Assembly (NCBI RefSeq): GCF_002209355.2
Contig: NZ_CP106855.1
Coordinates: 3,224,001-3,288,000, forward strand
Reading direction: 5' to 3'
DNA length: 64,000 bases
DNA from: Bdellovibrio sp. SKB1291214
GTDB lineage: Bacteria > Bdellovibrionota > Bdellovibrionia > Bdellovibrionales > Bdellovibrionaceae
Under the pieces are notes generated by a model that did not search any database, had not been told where the DNA came from, and worked only from the letters and a program-made list of their open reading frames with translations. Both the position numbers and the translations under genes were made by a program. Every line of letters starts with the position of its first letter. The first letter of the stretch is position 1. Below are positions 60,777 to 64,000 of the stretch, one piece after another.

Positions 60777-61727
60777 ATGCAGAAACGTCAGCTTGGTAAA
60801 ACGGGAATTGAAGTCGCACCTCTCTGTTTTGGTGGGAATGTTTTCGGATGGACAATTGATGAAAAGGCTTCGTTTAAAGTTTTAGACAGCTTTGTCGAAT
60901 CGGGATTTAACTTTATAGATACGGCTGACGTTTACTCGCGCTGGGTTCCTGGTAACAAAGGCGGAGAGTCTGAGACAATCATTGGCAATTGGATGAAAGA
61001 ACGTAAATGCCGTGATAAGGTCGTGATTGCTACTAAAGTCGGAATGGAACTTGCTCCCGATAAAAAAGGTCTTAAAGGCGCATACATCAAACAAGCTGTT
61101 GAGGATTCTTTGATGAGGCTTAAGACGGATTATATTGATCTTTACCAGTCTCACACAGATGATATCGAGACTCCGTTAGAGGAAACATTAGCGGCCTATA
61201 ATCAGCTTGTTAAAGAAGGAAAAGTTCGTGCAGTTGGAGCCTCGAACTTCAATGCGGAACGATTAAAGCAAAGCCTGCATATTAGTGAAAATGAAAATTA
61301 CCCGTCGTACGTGACTTTGCAACCAAAGTACAACCTGCATGATCGCGAATATTTTGAAAAAGACCTTGAGCCTTTATGTTTGAATAAGCAAGTTGGAGTG
61401 ATTCCATATTATTCTTTGGCAAGTGGATTTCTGACCGGAAAATACCGCTCTAAAGAGGACGTTAAGAAAAGTGCGCGTGGTGAAAAAGCCCTGAGCTATC
61501 TTGATGAGCGCGGAATGAAGATTTTAGCGACGCTTGATGATTTATCTAACGATTACCAAGTAAAACCAGCCACAATTGCGCTGGCTTGGCTAATGCAAAG
61601 AAAGAGCATTACGGCACCCATTGCGAGTGCAACGTCAATAGAGCAGCTTAAGGATTTAACGAAAGCCGTTGATATTCATCTGACCACCGTAGAGGTCGAA
61701 AAGCTGGATTTTGAGAGCCGCTATTAG
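60777..61727 (+). CDS. Aldo/keto reductase
   Basis: The 316-aa protein is an NADPH-dependent aldo/keto reductase with the catalytic set visible: Asp and Tyr in DTADVYSRW, Lys in ATKVG, His in YQSHTDD. The C-terminal cofactor region (ITAPIASATS) fits. It reduces carbonyls in the cytoplasm; substrate unknown. GGAG precedes the ATG after the VOC stop. Confidence 0.9.
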   Translation: MQKRQLGKTGIEVAPLCFGGNVFGWTIDEKASFKVLDSFVESGFNFIDTADVYSRWVPGNKGGESETIIGNWMKERKCRDKVVIATKVGMELAPDKKGLKGAYIKQAVEDSLMRLKTDYIDLYQSHTDDIETPLEETLAAYNQLVKEGKVRAVGASNFNAERLKQSLHISENENYPSYVTLQPKYNLHDREYFEKDLEPLCLNKQVGVIPYYSLASGFLTGKYRSKEDVKKSARGEKALSYLDERGMKILATLDDLSNDYQVKPATIALAWLMQRKSITAPIASATSIEQLKDLTKAVDIHLTTVEVEKLDFESRY

Positions 61728-61832
61728 AATGTCCGAGATTCCCTCCAGGTTCCTGTGTTGCAAGGAAAATAATCCCTTTTAACGCGGGAATCTTGGTTGC
61801 AAAGAAGGGCTATTTTCAAGGAAAGTAGCCCT

Positions 61833-63410
61833 ATGATCCAGCCTCAGGCCGTAGCCGAAAATCCACATGATCAAAACCTTATGGAAAAGACTTTGCAAAC
61901 TTCGTTTGGTCTTTCCCAATTCCGCATTGGCCAAAAGGAAATCATTTCTGGGATTCTCTCTGGAAAAGATGTGCTAGCGGTCTTGCCAACAGGTGGGGGT
62001 AAGTCGCTGTGTTTTCAGTTCCCCGCTGTTTATGCAAACAAACTTGTTATCGTCATTTCGCCATTGATCGCCTTGATGAAGGATCAGGTGATGTCTTTGC
62101 AGAAAAAAGGCATTCCATCGGGCTGTCTTTATGCAGGTCAATCGGATGCTGAAAAAATTCAAATCTTCAAAGATATAGAAAAAGGCGGCACGTACTTGCT
62201 TTATCTTTCTCCTGAACGGGTGCAAAAAGAGGGCTTTCAGCGTTGGATACAAAATCGTGCCATTGCTGTATTTGCAATCGACGAAGCTCACTGCGTTTCT
62301 CAGTGGGGTCATGATTTCCGTGAAGAGTACAGCCAGCTTGAGATTTTAAAACGCCTTCGCCCCGACGTACCGATCTTGGCGTTGACGGCGTCAGCGACTC
62401 CTACGGTCCTTGCAGATATTTCGATTAATTTAAAATTGAAAAGCCCTGAACGTCGCGTTCACGGATTCTATCGTTCGAATCTTTACTATCAAGTCGAGTT
62501 TTGTGCGGACGAGGAAACAAAAATGTCGCTGCTAATGCAAGCGATCAACCAGTCTCCAGAAGGCCGTGTGATTATTTACTGTGGAACTCGTAAAGTGACC
62601 GAGGAGCTTGCAGCTTATTTGCAAAAGCACTTGGATCACGTGGGCTATTATCATGCAGGTCTTTCAACAGCAGAGCGTACAGAGACGCAAGAGGCCTATG
62701 CGAATGGCGATCTAAGAATTCTGGTTGCGACAAATGCATTCGGTATGGGGATCGATCAGCCGGATGTGCGTTTGGTGGCTCACTATCAGATGCCTGCAAA
62801 TATCGATTCCTTGTATCAGGAAATGGGACGTGCTGGCCGGGATGGGTTAGAATCCACGTGCTTAATGCTTTATTCAAAAAAGGATAAAGGCCTTCAGACA
62901 TATTTCATCACAAGTTCCGAAGCACCCAAGGAAATCAAAAACGCTCGTTGGAGAAATCTGGATGCCTTGGTAAATTACGCGGAAGGCGGGGAATGCCGTC
63001 ACGCCGAAATCCTTACGTACTACAAAGATGCTCAACGTATTGAAAAGTGCGGGCACTGTGATACGTGCCTGCCCAAATCTACTCGCAAAATTGAACGCCC
63101 AGTGGCAGCCCTTAAGGCTCCGACGAAAACAAAAACGCGCTCTAAAGTGTCAAAGACCAATGTTGATTTGGATGGAGTCGAGTTTGATGAAGCACAAGAG
63201 GCTCGTTTCCAACTATTGAAAAAATGGCGTAAGGAAAAAGCTAAGGAGCTCGATGTTCCAGCCTTTGTGGTTTTTGGTGATATGACATTGAAGCATTTGG
63301 CGATTCAAAATCCTCAAAGCCTGGACGATCTTAAAAATGTCCATGGCATCGGAGAAGCAAAGCTGGCAAAATTTGGCTGGGACATTATGGCGGAGCTGGG
63401 ACAACAGTAA
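61833..63410 (+). CDS. recQ: RecQ-family ATP-dependent DNA helicase, without winged-helix domain
   Basis: The 525-aa protein unwinds DNA 3'-5' in recombination and repair. Helicase motifs include LPTGGGKS, DEAHCVSQWGHDFR and QEMGRAGRDG. The RecQ zinc site follows (CRHAEILTYY then CGHCDTC), and a C-terminal HRDC domain ends the protein (~430-525). The winged-helix part of the RQC region is replaced by a Lys/Thr-rich linker, making it shorter than E. coli RecQ (about 610 aa). I chose the ATG at 61833, with AAGGAAAG upstream. Confidence 0.9.
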   Translation: MIQPQAVAENPHDQNLMEKTLQTSFGLSQFRIGQKEIISGILSGKDVLAVLPTGGGKSLCFQFPAVYANKLVIVISPLIALMKDQVMSLQKKGIPSGCLYAGQSDAEKIQIFKDIEKGGTYLLYLSPERVQKEGFQRWIQNRAIAVFAIDEAHCVSQWGHDFREEYSQLEILKRLRPDVPILALTASATPTVLADISINLKLKSPERRVHGFYRSNLYYQVEFCADEETKMSLLMQAINQSPEGRVIIYCGTRKVTEELAAYLQKHLDHVGYYHAGLSTAERTETQEAYANGDLRILVATNAFGMGIDQPDVRLVAHYQMPANIDSLYQEMGRAGRDGLESTCLMLYSKKDKGLQTYFITSSEAPKEIKNARWRNLDALVNYAEGGECRHAEILTYYKDAQRIEKCGHCDTCLPKSTRKIERPVAALKAPTKTKTRSKVSKTNVDLDGVEFDEAQEARFQLLKKWRKEKAKELDVPAFVVFGDMTLKHLAIQNPQSLDDLKNVHGIGEAKLAKFGWDIMAELGQQ

Positions 63411-63456
63411 CAGCCGCCATATACTCTGACTAAGTTAGGGTATGCACGGAGGCTTG

Positions 63457-64000
63457 ATGAAAGTTGCAATCGCGGGAGCCAGTGGTTTTATTGGTAAGGC
63501 CTTAATCTCAGAATTAAAAGGTACTTATTCTATCGTGGGCTTAAGCCGCTCACAGCATACTCATTCTGAAGAACACTCCTCCTGCGAATGGCGCAACTGT
63601 GACCTTTTCAGCTTACTAGATGCTGAAAAGGCTCTCGAAGGAGCCGAAGTTGCAATCTATCTGGTCCACTCTATGCGACCTTCTGCGCATCTGTCACAGG
63701 GTTCCTTTGAAGATTTCGACTTAATTGTTGCTGACAATTTTTTAAGAGCAGCTGAAAAAAACAATGTTAAAAAAATTATTTATGTCGGGGGTCTAATCCC
63801 GGAAGACACCAAGAATCTTTCAAAACATTTGCAAAGTCGTCGCGAGGTTGAGGACGTGTTTTTAAAAAGTTCAGTGCCGACCACAATTCTGCGAGCAGCG
63901 CTGATTCTTGGATCTAACGGCTCTTCATTTCAGATCATGACCAGACTGGTGCACCGACTGCCTGCTATGCTTTGCCCCAAGTGGACTGCGACTCCCAGTC
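63457..64000 (+). CDS. NAD(P)-binding SDR/epimerase-like protein, partial
   Basis: The gene begins at the ATG at 63457 with GGAGG four bases before it and runs past the right edge; about 181 codons are present. The N terminus MKVAIAGASGFIGKAL has the GxSGFIG dinucleotide motif, followed by YLVHSM, a feature of atypical SDRs that often carry a C-terminal DUF2867 domain. The substrate and complete domain set are not visible. Confidence 0.85.
   Translation, partial: MKVAIAGASGFIGKALISELKGTYSIVGLSRSQHTHSEEHSSCEWRNCDLFSLLDAEKALEGAEVAIYLVHSMRPSAHLSQGSFEDFDLIVADNFLRAAEKNNVKKIIYVGGLIPEDTKNLSKHLQSRREVEDVFLKSSVPTTILRAALILGSNGSSFQIMTRLVHRLPAMLCPKWTATPS

Noticed and set aside
61735-61794. Large stem-loop between the aldo/keto reductase and recQ as a riboswitch
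   Set aside because: Only an 8-bp outer stem (AGATTCCC with GGGAATCT) with a long open loop is visible; it matches no riboswitch pattern I know.

Overview
The window looks like a chromosomal segment of a Bdellovibrio-type predatory bacterium (Bdellovibrionota). I base this on gene content: a BamA-Skp-Lpx block with a sugar oxidoreductase between lpxA and lpxB, two TIGR02147-family regulators, a stand-alone HNH endonuclease, many small secreted proteins with no recognisable family, and a cysteine-rich GT9 enzyme. Base composition looks mid-40s % GC by eye. I see no rRNA, tRNA, CRISPR array, insertion sequence or prophage. The species assignment is inference.

Region 1 (1-10333) is envelope biogenesis. 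A partial GT9 glycosyltransferase runs off the left edge, divergent from a tandem cyclic-nucleotide-binding protein. Then, all on the minus strand, come bamA, skp, lpxA, a GnnA-like oxidoreductase, lpxB, lpxK, an LpxL-type acyltransferase and a DUF3108 lipoprotein. A hairpin separates skp from lpxA.

Region 2 (10334-18553) holds an HNH nuclease and then the most interesting locus. Four end-to-end overlapping genes encode an outer-membrane barrel, a processive NfrB-like GT2 synthase, a DUF2334 deacetylase-like protein and a secreted protein, with wecB (UDP-ManNAc synthesis) directly upstream. I read this as a candidate ManNAc-based surface-glycan system related to the E. coli Nfr/NGR pathway.

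Region 3 (18554-36592) is mixed: a VOC gene broken by an in-frame TGA, psuG, an AHSA1 protein, a small membrane protein with Hsp20, an MMPL transporter fused to a LolA-like domain beside an outer-membrane barrel, an FBP_C zinc-finger protein, a divergent HxlR/quinone-reductase pair, exonuclease III, ArsR with a two-domain AHSA1 protein, a D-2-hydroxyacid dehydrogenase, a chemoreceptor, a metallo-beta-lactamase-fold protein and an alkyltransferase-like protein.

Region 4 (36589-49877) contains a LysR gene divergent from three hydrolase/cupin genes that all carry export signals, then SRPBCC and NTF2-like proteins, a ClC channel, an L,D-transpeptidase, a truncated and a full TIGR02147 regulator, and a secreted HExxH protein. 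Twin 17-bp palindromes and a leaderless-type promoter lie upstream of the full regulator.

Region 5 (49878-64000) has a Sec-exported RHS/YD protein with a convergent membrane-anchored partner, a second copy of that partner beside a duplicated upstream element (a probable decayed second module), an ABC-F ATPase, a frameshifted C39-like protein, a degenerate receiver-CNB protein, a VOC protein, an aldo/keto reductase, a short RecQ helicase, and an NAD(P)-binding protein cut by the right edge.
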